In this document: one piece after another, positions 27,468 through 36,677 of the stretch
Layout of the letters: each line of letters begins with the position of its first letter
Numbering within the stretch: position 1 is the stretch's first letter
DNA from: Planctomycetota bacterium
Lineage (GTDB): Bacteria; Planctomycetota; J058; JAJDCP01
Length of the DNA stretch: 64,000 nucleotides
NCBI GenBank assembly: GCA_029260765.1
Contig: JAJDCP010000046.1
Coordinates: 50,424 to 114,423 of the forward strand
Direction: 5' to 3'
Made by a program: the position numbers and the translations under genes
Notes under the pieces: generated by a model
Seen by the model: only the letters and a program-made list of their open reading frames with translations
The model's database searches: none
What the model was told of the DNA's origin: nothing

Positions 27468-29789
27468 ATGGAACTTCAATTCCTCGGTGCCGCCGGAACC
27501 GTGACCGGTTCCAAGACCTTGTTGCGCACGGCTTCCACACAGGTCCTCGTCGATTGCGGCATGTTCCAGGGCCTCAAAGAGCTCCGCATGCGCAACCGCG
27601 ACCCCTTTCCCTTTGCGCCCGCACAACTCGACGCCGTACTCCTGACCCACGCCCACCTCGACCACTCCGGACTGATCCCCGCTCTGGTCAAGGCGGGCTT
27701 CGATGGGCCGATCTACTGCACGCCGGCGACCCAGGAGCTACTCAAGCTCCTGCTACCGGACAGCGGGCACCTCCAGGAGGAAGATGCCGCGTACGCCAAC
27801 CGCAAGCGCTTCACCAAACACCAGCCCGCGGAACCCCTGTACACAGAGAAGGATGCGCGGCGGAGCCTGCGCTCGTTACGCCCAGTGGAGGCCGACACGC
27901 CCATCTCCATCGGGGACCTCCAGGCATCTTTCCGATCTGTTGGCCACATTCTGGGCGCATCGTGTGTCCGGGTCGAGAATTCGCACACCTCGGTCCTCTT
28001 TTCCGGCGATGTCGGCCGCTCCAAAGACATTCTGATGTGCGCCCCCGCCGTCGCCGAAGCCGCGGACTACGTCGTCATCGAGTCGACCTACGGCGATCGT
28101 CGCCACGAGAAGGCGAGCCCCCTGGACGTCCTGGCCGACGCCATCGAGCGCACCGTCTCTCGCGGTGGCGTCGTGCTTATCCCAGCCTTCGCCGTCGGAC
28201 GGGCCCAGGCCTTGATCTATGCGCTCTATTTGCTGAAGCAGAAGGGGAGGATTGCAGACGACCTGCCCATTTTTCTCAACAGTCCGATGGCCGTCAACGC
28301 AACCGCGCTGTATCGACGCTATCCGAACGAGCACGTGCTGTCCGCCAAGGAGGCGAATGAGGTCTTTTCATCCGTCACCCTCATCCATTCGGTCGATGAT
28401 TCGAAAGAGCTGAACGACCTCGACAAGCCGGCCGTGATCATCTCCGCCGCCGGCATGCTGTCCGGCGGCCGCGTCCTGCACCACTTGCGGGCTTATGCCC
28501 CGCAAGAAAAGAACACGCTGATCTTCTCGGGATTCCAGGCCGCCGGGAGTCGAGGCCGCTCGATCCTGGCAGGGGCTGGCGAGGTCAAGATTCACGGTCG
28601 CATGGTCCCGGTCCGCTGCGAGATCGTCAAGCTGGGCGGACTCTCTGCCCACGCAGATTCTGAAGAGCTGGTGGACTGGTTGCGCGCGCTGAAGAAGCCG
28701 CCGCAGCGCGTGTTCGTGAACCACGGGGAGCCCTCAGCGTCCGATGCGCTGCGCAGGAAGATCCGGGACGACCTCGACTGGGACGTCTCGATTCCAGCGA
28801 TCGACGAGCGTTTCACCCTCGTCGGAGCCGCCGAGGCTGCGGAACGACCCGCCTCAGAGCTTGCGACCCCAATCGCCCAAGAGCCTCCGGCCTTCGATCG
28901 CGAAGCCGCTGTGCGCGCCATTGTCGAGAGCCCCACCTACCTCCGCGCGGAGGAGGATGTGCGCTTCCTGTCTCGCGACGAACTGCGCCCCGCCCGCCTG
29001 ATGCTCGAGTACATGAAGCCGCAGAAGGCCCTCGACGCGGCACAGATCCTGGCGACCATCGTCGTCTGGGGCGGGACCCGCATCATCGAGCGCACACAGG
29101 CAGAAGAGAGGCTGGCGCGGGCTCGAGCCCAGTTTTCCTTGAGACCCGACGACGAGGCCCGCCTGCGGACGGTGGAGGCGGCCGACCGGCTGCTGGTCAA
29201 GAGCCGCTACTACGACGAGGCGCGGCGCTTCGCCCGCCTCGCCAGCCGTGAGGCTTTCGACGGGACACACATCGCCAAAATCGTCACGGGGGGCGGACCG
29301 GGTATCATGGAGGCTGCCAACCGCGGAGCCCACGACGAGGGCGCGGAATCCCTGGGCTTCAACATCACCCTCCCACGAGAGCAACGGCCCAATCCATGGG
29401 TCTCCCCCCACCTGTGCTTCCAGTTTCGCTACTTCGCCCTCCGCAAGATGCACTTCCTCTTGCGCGCGCGCGCCTTGGTGGCTTTTCCAGGCGGCTACGG
29501 GACGTTCGACGAGCTTTTCGACTGCCTGTGCCTGATACAGACGAAGAAGATGTCGCGGATGCCCGTCGTCCTGGTCGGGCGTGAGTTTTGGAGTCGCGCT
29601 TTCGACGAGCGTTTTTTGGCGGAGGAGGGCGTCATCGCCCCGGAAGACCTCGATCTGTTCTGCTATGCAGAGACCGCAGAAGAGGCCTGGGGGTTCATCC
29701 GCGCCTATTACAAGAGGGCAGCCGTCGAGGCGGAGACTCTAGCGTGCCCCGGACACGCCGGCGGAGGCGGCCCGATCGATGCCGCCTGA
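27468..29789 (+). CDS. Fusion of beta-CASP RNase-like and LOG-family domains
   Basis: A 773-residue cytosolic protein with two enzymes in one chain. Residues 1-455 are a metallo-beta-lactamase/beta-CASP nuclease of the CPSF73/YSH1-like group: GTVTGS, the zinc motif HAHLDH at 61-66, VGHILGAS, FSGDVG, STYGDR, AGMLSGG, and the late SAHAD and NHGE. Residues about 485-760 are a LOG domain (nucleoside-5'-monophosphate phosphoribohydrolase, lysine-decarboxylase-like fold) with GGGPGIMEAANRGA near 607 and PGGYGTFDELFD near 673. A Pro/Ala-rich linker joins them. The frame is continuous with no internal ribosome site that I can see. RNA cleavage coupled to nucleotide breakdown is a reasonable guess only. 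It overlaps the convergent ATPase remnant by about 50 bases. Confidence 0.88.
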   Translation: MELQFLGAAGTVTGSKTLLRTASTQVLVDCGMFQGLKELRMRNRDPFPFAPAQLDAVLLTHAHLDHSGLIPALVKAGFDGPIYCTPATQELLKLLLPDSGHLQEEDAAYANRKRFTKHQPAEPLYTEKDARRSLRSLRPVEADTPISIGDLQASFRSVGHILGASCVRVENSHTSVLFSGDVGRSKDILMCAPAVAEAADYVVIESTYGDRRHEKASPLDVLADAIERTVSRGGVVLIPAFAVGRAQALIYALYLLKQKGRIADDLPIFLNSPMAVNATALYRRYPNEHVLSAKEANEVFSSVTLIHSVDDSKELNDLDKPAVIISAAGMLSGGRVLHHLRAYAPQEKNTLIFSGFQAAGSRGRSILAGAGEVKIHGRMVPVRCEIVKLGGLSAHADSEELVDWLRALKKPPQRVFVNHGEPSASDALRRKIRDDLDWDVSIPAIDERFTLVGAAEAAERPASELATPIAQEPPAFDREAAVRAIVESPTYLRAEEDVRFLSRDELRPARLMLEYMKPQKALDAAQILATIVVWGGTRIIERTQAEERLARARAQFSLRPDDEARLRTVEAADRLLVKSRYYDEARRFARLASREAFDGTHIAKIVTGGGPGIMEAANRGAHDEGAESLGFNITLPREQRPNPWVSPHLCFQFRYFALRKMHFLLRARALVAFPGGYGTFDELFDCLCLIQTKKMSRMPVVLVGREFWSRAFDERFLAEEGVIAPEDLDLFCYAETAEEAWGFIRAYYKRAAVEAETLACPGHAGGGGPIDAA

Positions 29790-30107
29790 GGGCTTCGCGG
29801 CACGGCGTCGGAGCGCCTTCTCGAGACCTACGATCGCGAAGATCAAGACTCCGCTGGCGACGATCCCCGCCCAGGACCCAATGTCTATGGCGGTCGTGTC
29901 GAACAGCCGCTGCATCGCGGGGAGAACCACGAAGCCCGCCTGAGCCAGCAGCATTGTGGCGATGCCGCCCCACACCCAAAGGTTCGAGAAGAGCCCGACG
30001 GCAAGCGCTGAGCGCTCGAGTGAGCGGCAGTTGAGCAGGTAGAAGACTTCCCCCATCACAAAGGCTGTCGCCGCGACCGTCCTGGCGTAGCTCTCGGATC
30101 GACCCAC
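29739..30107 (-). pseudogene. C-terminal fragment of a cation-transporting P-type ATPase
   Basis: About 120 residues that match only the last membrane helices of a P2-type cation ATPase: ARTVAATAFVMGEVFYLLNC, then RSLERSALAVGLFSNLW, and TMLLAQAGFVVLPAMQRLF. The phosphorylation site DKTGT, the ATP-binding domain and the first helices are all absent. At its 5' end the frame runs directly into a remnant of an unrelated gene (30120-30548), so this is a deletion scar rather than a small gene. Its 3' end overlaps the convergent fusion gene. Confidence 0.7.
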
Positions 30108-30119
30108 CCCGAGCTCCCA

Positions 30120-30548
30120 GGCGCAGACAGTAGGCGTAGAAGTCCTGGACGAAGCGTGAGAGGCCCTGATCGCTGGCGGAATAGCGCTTGGAGTGCTCCG
30201 GGCTCAGGTTGTCCACCAAAGGATTTGCGCTGTCGACGGCCCCCACGCAGTGCCCCTGGCTCATGAGCCAGGCACGACAGTGTTGTGTCAGCGCATGGGC
30301 TACCAGGTATCCGACATAGGCCGGGACCCTATTGAGCGAGCCGCCGGTATGCCCTTCGGGCAGGGTTTGAAGTCCCCTGCTTCCAGCGGGCTCCCGTCGA
30401 GGTGGACATGGCGTGCGTAGGTCAGGTGAACACACGTCAAGTCCGAGTGCTCGATCACACCATAGCCCCGGGCCCAGCCGGCGAAGGCAGGGCTGCTCTC
30501 CCGACAGAGAGCCGCCAGACCTCGAACCCGTTGGGGGCGGAGGATCAC
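30120..30548 (-). pseudogene. N-terminal fragment of a ThDP-dependent enzyme, frameshifted
   Basis: A GTG at 30548 with AAAGGACC upstream opens a frame reading GYGVIEHSDLTCVHLTYARH and LDGSPLEAGDFKP. Near 30355 a one-base shift is needed to continue as PEGHTGGSLNRVPAYVGYL, then AWLMSQGHCVGAVDSANPL and YSASDQGLSRFVQDFYAY. That HTGGSLN...GHC pattern resembles the ThDP-binding half of transketolase/phosphoketolase-like enzymes; the exact family is uncertain. The rest of the gene is missing and the sequence passes into the P-type ATPase tail. Both the frameshift and the truncation mark it as dead. Confidence 0.55.
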
Positions 30549-30743
30549 GGCGGTCCTTTGGATGGCGTGCCTCCTTTGTGAGTGGTCTGCTGGGACCTGT
30601 TTCAGCCCTTGCCCGATACTCTAGACCCAATCTTCAGCAGGGTCCCCGCATGACAGTGAGGCTCCTCAGCTACCGGCTGACACAGGCCGGACTGCGCATG
30701 GAACCTGCATGAGCGCGAAACTTCACCCCACATGGTTGGTCGG

Positions 30744-32216
30744 CTATTCCAACTTTTCGACAAAGAAGTTGTAGCGCTTCTTTCCGGTGCGCCCTATGAG
30801 GCGGCCGGTGTCCTCGGCTATGATCCTGAAGCGGCGCTCGCCCGAGTCTTCCATCACCAGTACGTCGCCTTCGAAATGGAAGACCGCGTCCGAGGAGCCC
30901 GATAGGGGATGAGGGCGCAGGACCATGCGCAGCGTAGTGTACAGATCGCACAGGTCCAGCCCCGCGCCGCTGCAGAAGAGCACCAGCGCCGGCACATCCT
31001 GACCGGCTGGCTGGTACGCCAGCAACTGTGGCGCCATTCCGCGCGACCCCATCAGCTTGTCTGTCCAGGCCTCGAGCTGCCCGTGTTCGAGAACCACAAT
31101 CTTGAGCAGAGATGACTCCGGACTCGCCACCAACACGCGTACCTGCCGATCGCTGGCATTGAACAGACAGTAACGTTCCTGCGGATGTACCGTCCCCTCG
31201 ATCTCGAAGTCTACAGCTTGCTCCAGGGACCAGAGCAGGTCGCCACGCAGCGCGTCGAAGCAGGCAAAGCCCGGCCCCGCAATGCGGATCTCGTAGCCGA
31301 GCCAGCGCAAGCCCTGCAACCACGGCTGCACCCCGTCGAGCTGGTCGCCCAGCTTGCTGGAACCAGGCAACATCCGCACCAGATAGGCCGCCTCCTCGAG
31401 GCGCTGCGCGGACATCAAGGCGCCGACGAAGCTCTCCAGACCTCCCCCCTCCAACACGCCGAGCTCGAGGGCCGCGAGACCCGCGCGCAGGATCTCTGGT
31501 TCGTCTCCCTGCTCTGCCGTAAGCTCGAGCCAACGGCGCGCGGCTGGCTCTGCGTAACTGCTTGCCGGGTAGGCGACCACGATCTGCTCGAGGTCGTCGG
31601 ACGTGCCCGCTTCCCAAAGCGGTTCGCAGTGCGGGTCGATCCGCGCACGCAGCGTCTCCCGCTCCGTCCCCTGCAAAGCCAGAAGCCGCTGCTGCAAACC
31701 AGCGTGCAGGCCCCTCCAGAGTTGTCCCCTGTGTTTGCCGTTGCCGCGGCGGTGAGGAGCTGCGTAGCGAAGCTCCGGACGGCCGCGCGAGGCCGCTTCG
31801 AGCTGTACCAGCACCGCCACATGCTGCGGGTCGAGCTCGTCGCTGTCGAGGAATTCCAGGCAACCTAGCGGAAAGTCGGTGTGCATGAGCGCCGGTCCTA
31901 CGCGGCTGTGGCCTCGGCAAAGCTCCCTCCCCTCAGCGTCATAGGCGACCACGCGGTAGTCCCATACGATTCCGGGAAGGGCCTCAGCGTCCAACAAGCT
32001 CGAGGCCGGGGCGGTCAGGCGATGGAGCCGACGGGGACACACCAGGGTGTCGTCTTCGAGGCACAGACTGCGCACCACCTCGAAGCTGCTAGCGCCGAGA
32101 TGGGCCCGCCAGCGCAGCTGGACGCCGTCCTCCTGGGGCACGGCTTCGAGCTCCAGCGGGTCTTGTGCGCAGAGCGCGAGGGGGAACAACAAGAGACAGC
32201 AGGGCAGAGCACGCAT
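30744..32216 (-). CDS. Secreted hypothetical protein with fibronectin-like N-terminus
   Basis: A 490-residue exported protein. The signal peptide (MRALPCCLLLFPLALCAQDP) is followed by an Ig/fibronectin-III-like domain at about 22-110 (VQLRWRAHLGASSFEVVRS, then WDYRVVAYDAEGREL). A helical middle part (about 150-290) is rich in Leu and Glu. The C-terminal third is beta-rich and ends with RFRIIAEDTGRLIGRTGKK. I do not recognise the family. ATG at 32216 has GGGAG six bases upstream, better than TTG at 32222. No operon partner; the next genes on both sides are separated by gaps and lie in a repeat-rich region. Confidence 0.6.
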   Translation of the reverse strand: MRALPCCLLLFPLALCAQDPLELEAVPQEDGVQLRWRAHLGASSFEVVRSLCLEDDTLVCPRRLHRLTAPASSLLDAEALPGIVWDYRVVAYDAEGRELCRGHSRVGPALMHTDFPLGCLEFLDSDELDPQHVAVLVQLEAASRGRPELRYAAPHRRGNGKHRGQLWRGLHAGLQQRLLALQGTERETLRARIDPHCEPLWEAGTSDDLEQIVVAYPASSYAEPAARRWLELTAEQGDEPEILRAGLAALELGVLEGGGLESFVGALMSAQRLEEAAYLVRMLPGSSKLGDQLDGVQPWLQGLRWLGYEIRIAGPGFACFDALRGDLLWSLEQAVDFEIEGTVHPQERYCLFNASDRQVRVLVASPESSLLKIVVLEHGQLEAWTDKLMGSRGMAPQLLAYQPAGQDVPALVLFCSGAGLDLCDLYTTLRMVLRPHPLSGSSDAVFHFEGDVLVMEDSGERRFRIIAEDTGRLIGRTGKKRYNFFVEKLE

Positions 32217-32326
32217 CAGCAACTCCCAACGGTGCGGAGACCACCCCCCAGTCTAGCGGAGATGCGCGCATGTAACCAGACCACCGCCATCAACATAACG
32301 GACCTGAGCCTGGAAACACCTGGCAC

Positions 32327-32411
32327 GGTCCTCGGTCTTCTCGGTCCTCGGTCTTCTCGGTCCTCGTAGATCCGCTGTCGGGTCCGGGGTCGGGTCCGGG
32401 GTCGGGGTCGG
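32327..32411. repeat. Two adjacent short tandem arrays
   Basis: GGTCCTCGGTCTTCTC (16 bases) is repeated at 32327-32342 and 32343-32358 plus a half unit to 32366. Then GTCGGGTCCGGG (12 bases) occurs at 32377-32388 and 32389-32400, plus GTCGGGGTCGG to 32411. The second array has runs of three to four G and could fold as a G-quadruplex. It sits in the 318-base gap before the patatin gene; nothing else in this gap looks coding. Confidence 0.85.
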
Positions 32412-32534
32412 ATGAGAGTACAGGGTCCGAGCACCATGCCCGAGGCCAGGATGCCTGCCTGGGTGCTCGGATAGGTCCAGATAGCCATTGTGTTATGCTG
32501 ACCTCAATAGGCCTCGACGCTGCAAGGGGCGGAG

Positions 32535-33437
32535 ATGAAGGGAATCTCTCGTGCATTGGTCCTCTCTGGAGGAGGCGGCCGCGGGTCCTACCAGGCCGGC
32601 GTCTGGGCATGGTTGGAGGAAAGGGCTTGGAAGCCTGAGCTGGTCGTTGGAAGCTCTGTCGGCGCAATCAACGGTGCTGCCATCGTCAGCGGGATGTCCG
32701 CCGAGCGCATCAAGGAGCTATGGCACTCGATAGATGGCAGACAGGTGTTTCGCCGTCGGCGCTGGCGCAACCTCGTGCATTGGCTGAAACGGCTGGTAGG
32801 CTACGCCCAGGGATTCATGCCGTTGTTTGATACCTCGCCGCTCCGCCAGCTTCTGACCCAGAAGCTCGACATCGCCGCGATGCGTGCAAACCCAATCGAG
32901 CTCGTCGTCACCGCTGTCCGCGTTTTCGATGCCGCCGTCCGATACTTCGAGGGGGGCCAGATCGATGTCCGGCACATTATGGCCTCAAGCGCGATCCCGG
33001 TCTTGTTTCCCTGGGAAGAGATCGACGGCGAGGCCCACTGGGATGGCGGGCTCGCCGTAAACACTCCGCTGTTGCCCGTGATCCAACGAGAGGCTCGCGA
33101 AGCGGTGATCGTCCTTTTCGTTCCGATTGTTCGAGGGCTTCCGGCGCTTCCGAAAACTCGACGGCAGGCGCTGGAGTGGGTCTTTGAGGTCTCCTCGGTC
33201 GCCTCCGCGCAGTCGCTCGTTTCGTTGTTGCTCACTCTGCAGGGGGAGTCACCGCTCGGCGAGGCGCGCCCGTCCCATGGCCCGGTGACAGTGGGGGGAA
33301 CCCGCCTGCTGCCCGTGGCTCCAACAGAGCCCTTGGGCCTGCATTCGCTACTGCACTTCGGGCCGGCGCAGACCGAGCTGCTGTTCGAGAAAGGCTACCA
33401 CGATGCCCGCGATCAGCTGAGTGAGCATCTTGGATGA
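32535..33437 (+). CDS. Patatin-like phospholipase
   Basis: A 300-residue lipid acyl hydrolase of the patatin/RssA type. Seen: the oxyanion loop GGGGRG at 12-17, the nucleophile elbow GSSVG with Ser41, and the catalytic Asp in HWDGG (Asp170), so the Ser-Asp dyad is complete. No signal peptide; relatives act in the cytosol, on membranes, or as delivered effectors. ATG at 32535 has a GGGGCGGAG stretch directly before it. The C-terminal 80 residues are outside the patatin core. It precedes the kinase operon by about 160 bases on the same strand. Confidence 0.93.
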   Translation: MKGISRALVLSGGGGRGSYQAGVWAWLEERAWKPELVVGSSVGAINGAAIVSGMSAERIKELWHSIDGRQVFRRRRWRNLVHWLKRLVGYAQGFMPLFDTSPLRQLLTQKLDIAAMRANPIELVVTAVRVFDAAVRYFEGGQIDVRHIMASSAIPVLFPWEEIDGEAHWDGGLAVNTPLLPVIQREAREAVIVLFVPIVRGLPALPKTRRQALEWVFEVSSVASAQSLVSLLLTLQGESPLGEARPSHGPVTVGGTRLLPVAPTEPLGLHSLLHFGPAQTELLFEKGYHDARDQLSEHLG

Positions 33438-33495
33438 ACCCCGGCGGCTGTTGAGGCTCGGCAGGTCAACGGAAGGCAAGAAGGGAAGGGATCGG

Positions 33496-33530
33496 TCGAA
33501 GGCATGCATCCGTACCTGGCCTCCTCGAAT
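33496..33530 (+). repeat. Dispersed repeat module B, partial copy
   Basis: TCGAAGGCATG at 33496-33506, then ACCTG and CTCGA, align with the distal half of the module at 17521-17574. The ATAGACCGACG half is absent. It lies in the leader region of the kinase gene. Confidence 0.4.
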
Positions 33531-33595
33531 CCGGCAATGCATCGCCGCTTGTGTACGCCAAAACACAGGGCATCCAGTCTCACGGAGTGAAGCCC

Positions 33596-36500
33596 ATGCA
33601 GTCTCGGGAAGCCCAACAAGACGCCTCGCTGCGGCAGATCCCCCAGGACACGCTACGCCGCTGGCAGAGCCAGCTGCAAGGCGACTTGACGCAGCTTCGG
33701 GCCGACCAGAGCTACAAGCCCACCCCCGCCGATGCGCAGCTCTCGCAGCCGCCCGGCGAAGACTTCGAGCTCGGTGAGCAGGTGGGCTGCGGCGGAATGG
33801 GAGACGTCTTCCGCGCCCGCCAGCCGCAGCTCGAGCGCCTGGTCGCCTTCAAGCGCCTCAAAGCCGAGCATCGCGGGCACGAAAAACTGCGTGAGGCCTT
33901 CGTCGCCGAGGCTGTCGTCACAGGTCGGCTCGAGCATCCGAACATCGTGCCGGTCTACGCCCTGGGAGAAGACGAGGGCTCCCCCTTCATGGCCATGAAG
34001 CTGGTCGAAGGCCGCACCTGGAAGGAGCTGCTCGCCGAGGCCAGCCAGACCGACCCCACGCCCCAGCTCGAGATCCTGCTGCAGCTGTGCAACGCCGTGG
34101 CCTTCGCCCACAGCCGCGGCATCGTCCACAACGATCTGAAACCTGCCAATGTCATGCTGGGGGAATTCGGCGAGGTCATCCTGCTCGACTGGGGGATGGC
34201 GGTCGATTTCCGGGACGCGCCGGATCCCGACTCGCGGGTGCGGCATCGCTCGAGTCTGGACGGTCCCTGCGGCACTCCCAGCTACATCGCCCCGGAGCTG
34301 GCCATGGGCCAGGGTGCGCTGTTGGGTCCCTGGACCGACGTGTACCTGCTGGGAGGTATCCTCTACGAGATCCTCTCAGGCCATCCCCCCCACCGCGGCG
34401 GGAGCGTGAGCCTCGCTCTGCAGAGCGCCCTGCAGGGATCACCCGCCGAGCTGCCAGACAGCGTTCCCCCGCCTCTGATCGAGATCTGCCGGAACTCGCT
34501 GGCCCGCCTGCCGTGCAACCGCTACGCCGACGTGGGGGAATTCCAGGAAGCCCTGCGCAGCTACCTCAGAAACCAACAGAGCCTGCATCTCTCCCAGCGG
34601 GCCGAAGAGAAGCTGGAAGCCTGCCGCCAGGCCGGCCGAGCCTCCAGCAGCGAGCAAGACCGCCTGCGGCTCTACGCAGACTACGCGGCCTGCGTGGCCG
34701 GGTTCGCTGAGGCGCGCGCGGTCTGGCAAGGGAACCGCGATGCCGCTCGCGGTGAGGAGGAGGCCCGCCTGGCGTTCGCAGAGCACGCCCTGCAGCACGG
34801 AGACCTGGGTCTGGCTCAGGTCCATCTCGGCGAGCTGCAGGGCTCAGCGCGCGCGGGGGCCCTGCGTGTGCGCGTCGACGCCGCCTCCGAGCGGCGCCGC
34901 GGGAGCCGTAGAGCCGCTCGCAGGCTGCGCCGCATGCTCCAGCTCGCGGCGCTGTTGATCGTGGTCGCTCTGCTCGGCATATCCGCCATCCTGCTTCTGT
35001 GGAAGAACCAGAGCGAGCGGCAGCAGGCGCGCTCCGAGGCTCTGGCGAGCTCGATGCTGTTCAAGCTCTACCCGCCGCTGAACCGGTTGGGACGCCTCGA
35101 CCTGCTCGTCGGCGTGGCGCAATCGCTCGACGACTACTACCAGGACTTCTCGCTGGAAGCCGCCAGCGACGAAGAGTTGGTGAACTTCTCCGAGTTGCGG
35201 CTACACCTGGCCGACATCTATGCCATGCAGGCGCAGCCGCAGGAGGCCCTGGCCCATTACTACCAGGCGTTGGAGCCGCTGGAGCAGCTGCTCAGCAGAC
35301 AGCCCGGCAACATCGACGCACACCAAGCGGCCAGCACGATCCAAACCCGCATCGGCCAGCGCTGCCGCAGCTTCGGGATGCAGGAAGAGGCGTTGCAGGC
35401 TCTGGCCCGAGCGGAAACGGCGGCAGAGCGCGCCCGCCAATTGGGAGGGGCCTTCCAGACGATGAGTATCGCCTATGAGCAGGCCCGGGTGCTGACGGAC
35501 ATGGGGCGCACGGACGAGGCTTTCAGCGTGTATCTCGATGCCTGGGAAGCCTTCCGGGCCCGGCCCGAGGCAAACGAGGCCGACCTGGACGCCAACCAGG
35601 CCGAGCTTTATCAGGTGTTGGCAGCCGCCTTTGCAGCCAGCGCGGAGTGGGAACAGGCCTTCGCCGCCTGGTCCAGCGCTCAGCAGACCTGCCAGCGCAT
35701 CCTGCAGGCAGATCCCCAAAACTACCGGGTGCACGAACGCCTGTGTGAGAACTTCGACCGGGTCGCGGCCCAGCAGCTGCTCCTGGGCAGGCTGGAGCAA
35801 GCGCAGACGACGCTGGAAGAGGGCCTGGCCGAAAAGTGGCGGCTCAACGCCCGCCACCCAGAGCTTCCCGCTGCCCAGCGCGCGCTGTTCTCCAGCTACA
35901 ACCTGATGGGCCGCCTGTATGAAGCCCGAGGCGAGCTGGAGGCCGCCCGGGAGGTGTTCGCGAAGTCGGTGGATGTGGCTCGCGAGCTGGTCGCCGCCGA
36001 CGGCAGCCACGCGCAGTGGCAGCGAGACCTGTCGGTGGGTTGCGACGACGCTGCGCGCGTGCACCGGGCGCTCGGCGACCAGGCCGCGGCGCTGGCCAGC
36101 TCGATCGAGGCTCTGGCGATCTCTGAGCAGGCCCACGCCCTCGACCCCTCGAACGATCCGAACCTGCACGGCCTGCCCTGGAGCCGGTTTTTCTGGGTGG
36201 GCTTCTCCGCCGCCTTGCAGGAGGACTACGCCCTGGCCGTGGCCACCTTCGAGCGCGGCCGGCAGACCTTCCCGGGGCTGTTCTACCTGCACCTGTGGCG
36301 GGTGGCCCTGGGCGGCGCGCCAGAGCTTCTGCGGGAGGTATCTGTGCCTGAAGGCAGCTGGCAACAGGACCTCAAGCTCTTCTTTCTGGGAGAGATCAGC
36401 GCGGACCAGCTCCTGGCACGGGCCCAGGCTGCAGACAACGCCAGCGAGCGGGCGCAGCTCTCCTGCGAGGCCCACGCCTACATCGGGCTCTCGCTCGAGC

Positions 36501-36622
36501 AACAGGAACCGGAGCGGGCCCGGCAGCACTACCGTCTGTGCCTGGAGACACTTGTCAGCGAATTCTACGAGTACCAGTGGGCGCAGGCCCGGCTGCGAAA
36601 AAAAATTCCAACGGACCCGTAA
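33596..36622 (+). CDS. Membrane Ser/Thr protein kinase with TPR sensor domain
   Basis: A 1008-residue Hanks-type kinase. The kinase domain spans about 58-335: Gly loop GCGGMG (64-69), ATP Lys86 in VAFKRLK, catalytic loop HNDLKPAN (Asp180), Mg loop DWG (198-200) and APE (232-234). The catalytic loop has Asn instead of the usual Arg (HND, not HRD), and DWG replaces DFG. A linker leads to one membrane helix near 447-467 (LAALLIVVALLGISAILLLW), then about 540 residues of TPR-like helices outside. GTG at 33551 is an alternative start; ATG at 33596 has GGAG eight bases upstream. It heads a cluster with a beta-domain protein, a 1048-residue unknown and a sigma-like factor. Confidence 0.93.
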   Translation: MQSREAQQDASLRQIPQDTLRRWQSQLQGDLTQLRADQSYKPTPADAQLSQPPGEDFELGEQVGCGGMGDVFRARQPQLERLVAFKRLKAEHRGHEKLREAFVAEAVVTGRLEHPNIVPVYALGEDEGSPFMAMKLVEGRTWKELLAEASQTDPTPQLEILLQLCNAVAFAHSRGIVHNDLKPANVMLGEFGEVILLDWGMAVDFRDAPDPDSRVRHRSSLDGPCGTPSYIAPELAMGQGALLGPWTDVYLLGGILYEILSGHPPHRGGSVSLALQSALQGSPAELPDSVPPPLIEICRNSLARLPCNRYADVGEFQEALRSYLRNQQSLHLSQRAEEKLEACRQAGRASSSEQDRLRLYADYAACVAGFAEARAVWQGNRDAARGEEEARLAFAEHALQHGDLGLAQVHLGELQGSARAGALRVRVDAASERRRGSRRAARRLRRMLQLAALLIVVALLGISAILLLWKNQSERQQARSEALASSMLFKLYPPLNRLGRLDLLVGVAQSLDDYYQDFSLEAASDEELVNFSELRLHLADIYAMQAQPQEALAHYYQALEPLEQLLSRQPGNIDAHQAASTIQTRIGQRCRSFGMQEEALQALARAETAAERARQLGGAFQTMSIAYEQARVLTDMGRTDEAFSVYLDAWEAFRARPEANEADLDANQAELYQVLAAAFAASAEWEQAFAAWSSAQQTCQRILQADPQNYRVHERLCENFDRVAAQQLLLGRLEQAQTTLEEGLAEKWRLNARHPELPAAQRALFSSYNLMGRLYEARGELEAAREVFAKSVDVARELVAADGSHAQWQRDLSVGCDDAARVHRALGDQAAALASSIEALAISEQAHALDPSNDPNLHGLPWSRFFWVGFSAALQEDYALAVATFERGRQTFPGLFYLHLWRVALGGAPELLREVSVPEGSWQQDLKLFFLGEISADQLLARAQAADNASERAQLSCEAHAYIGLSLEQQEPERARQHYRLCLETLVSEFYEYQWAQARLRKKIPTDP

Positions 36623-36677
36623 CCTCTCGGCCGGTGAAGCTCTATAGACCTCCAAAGCGTGAGCGCGGAGGTTTCTC

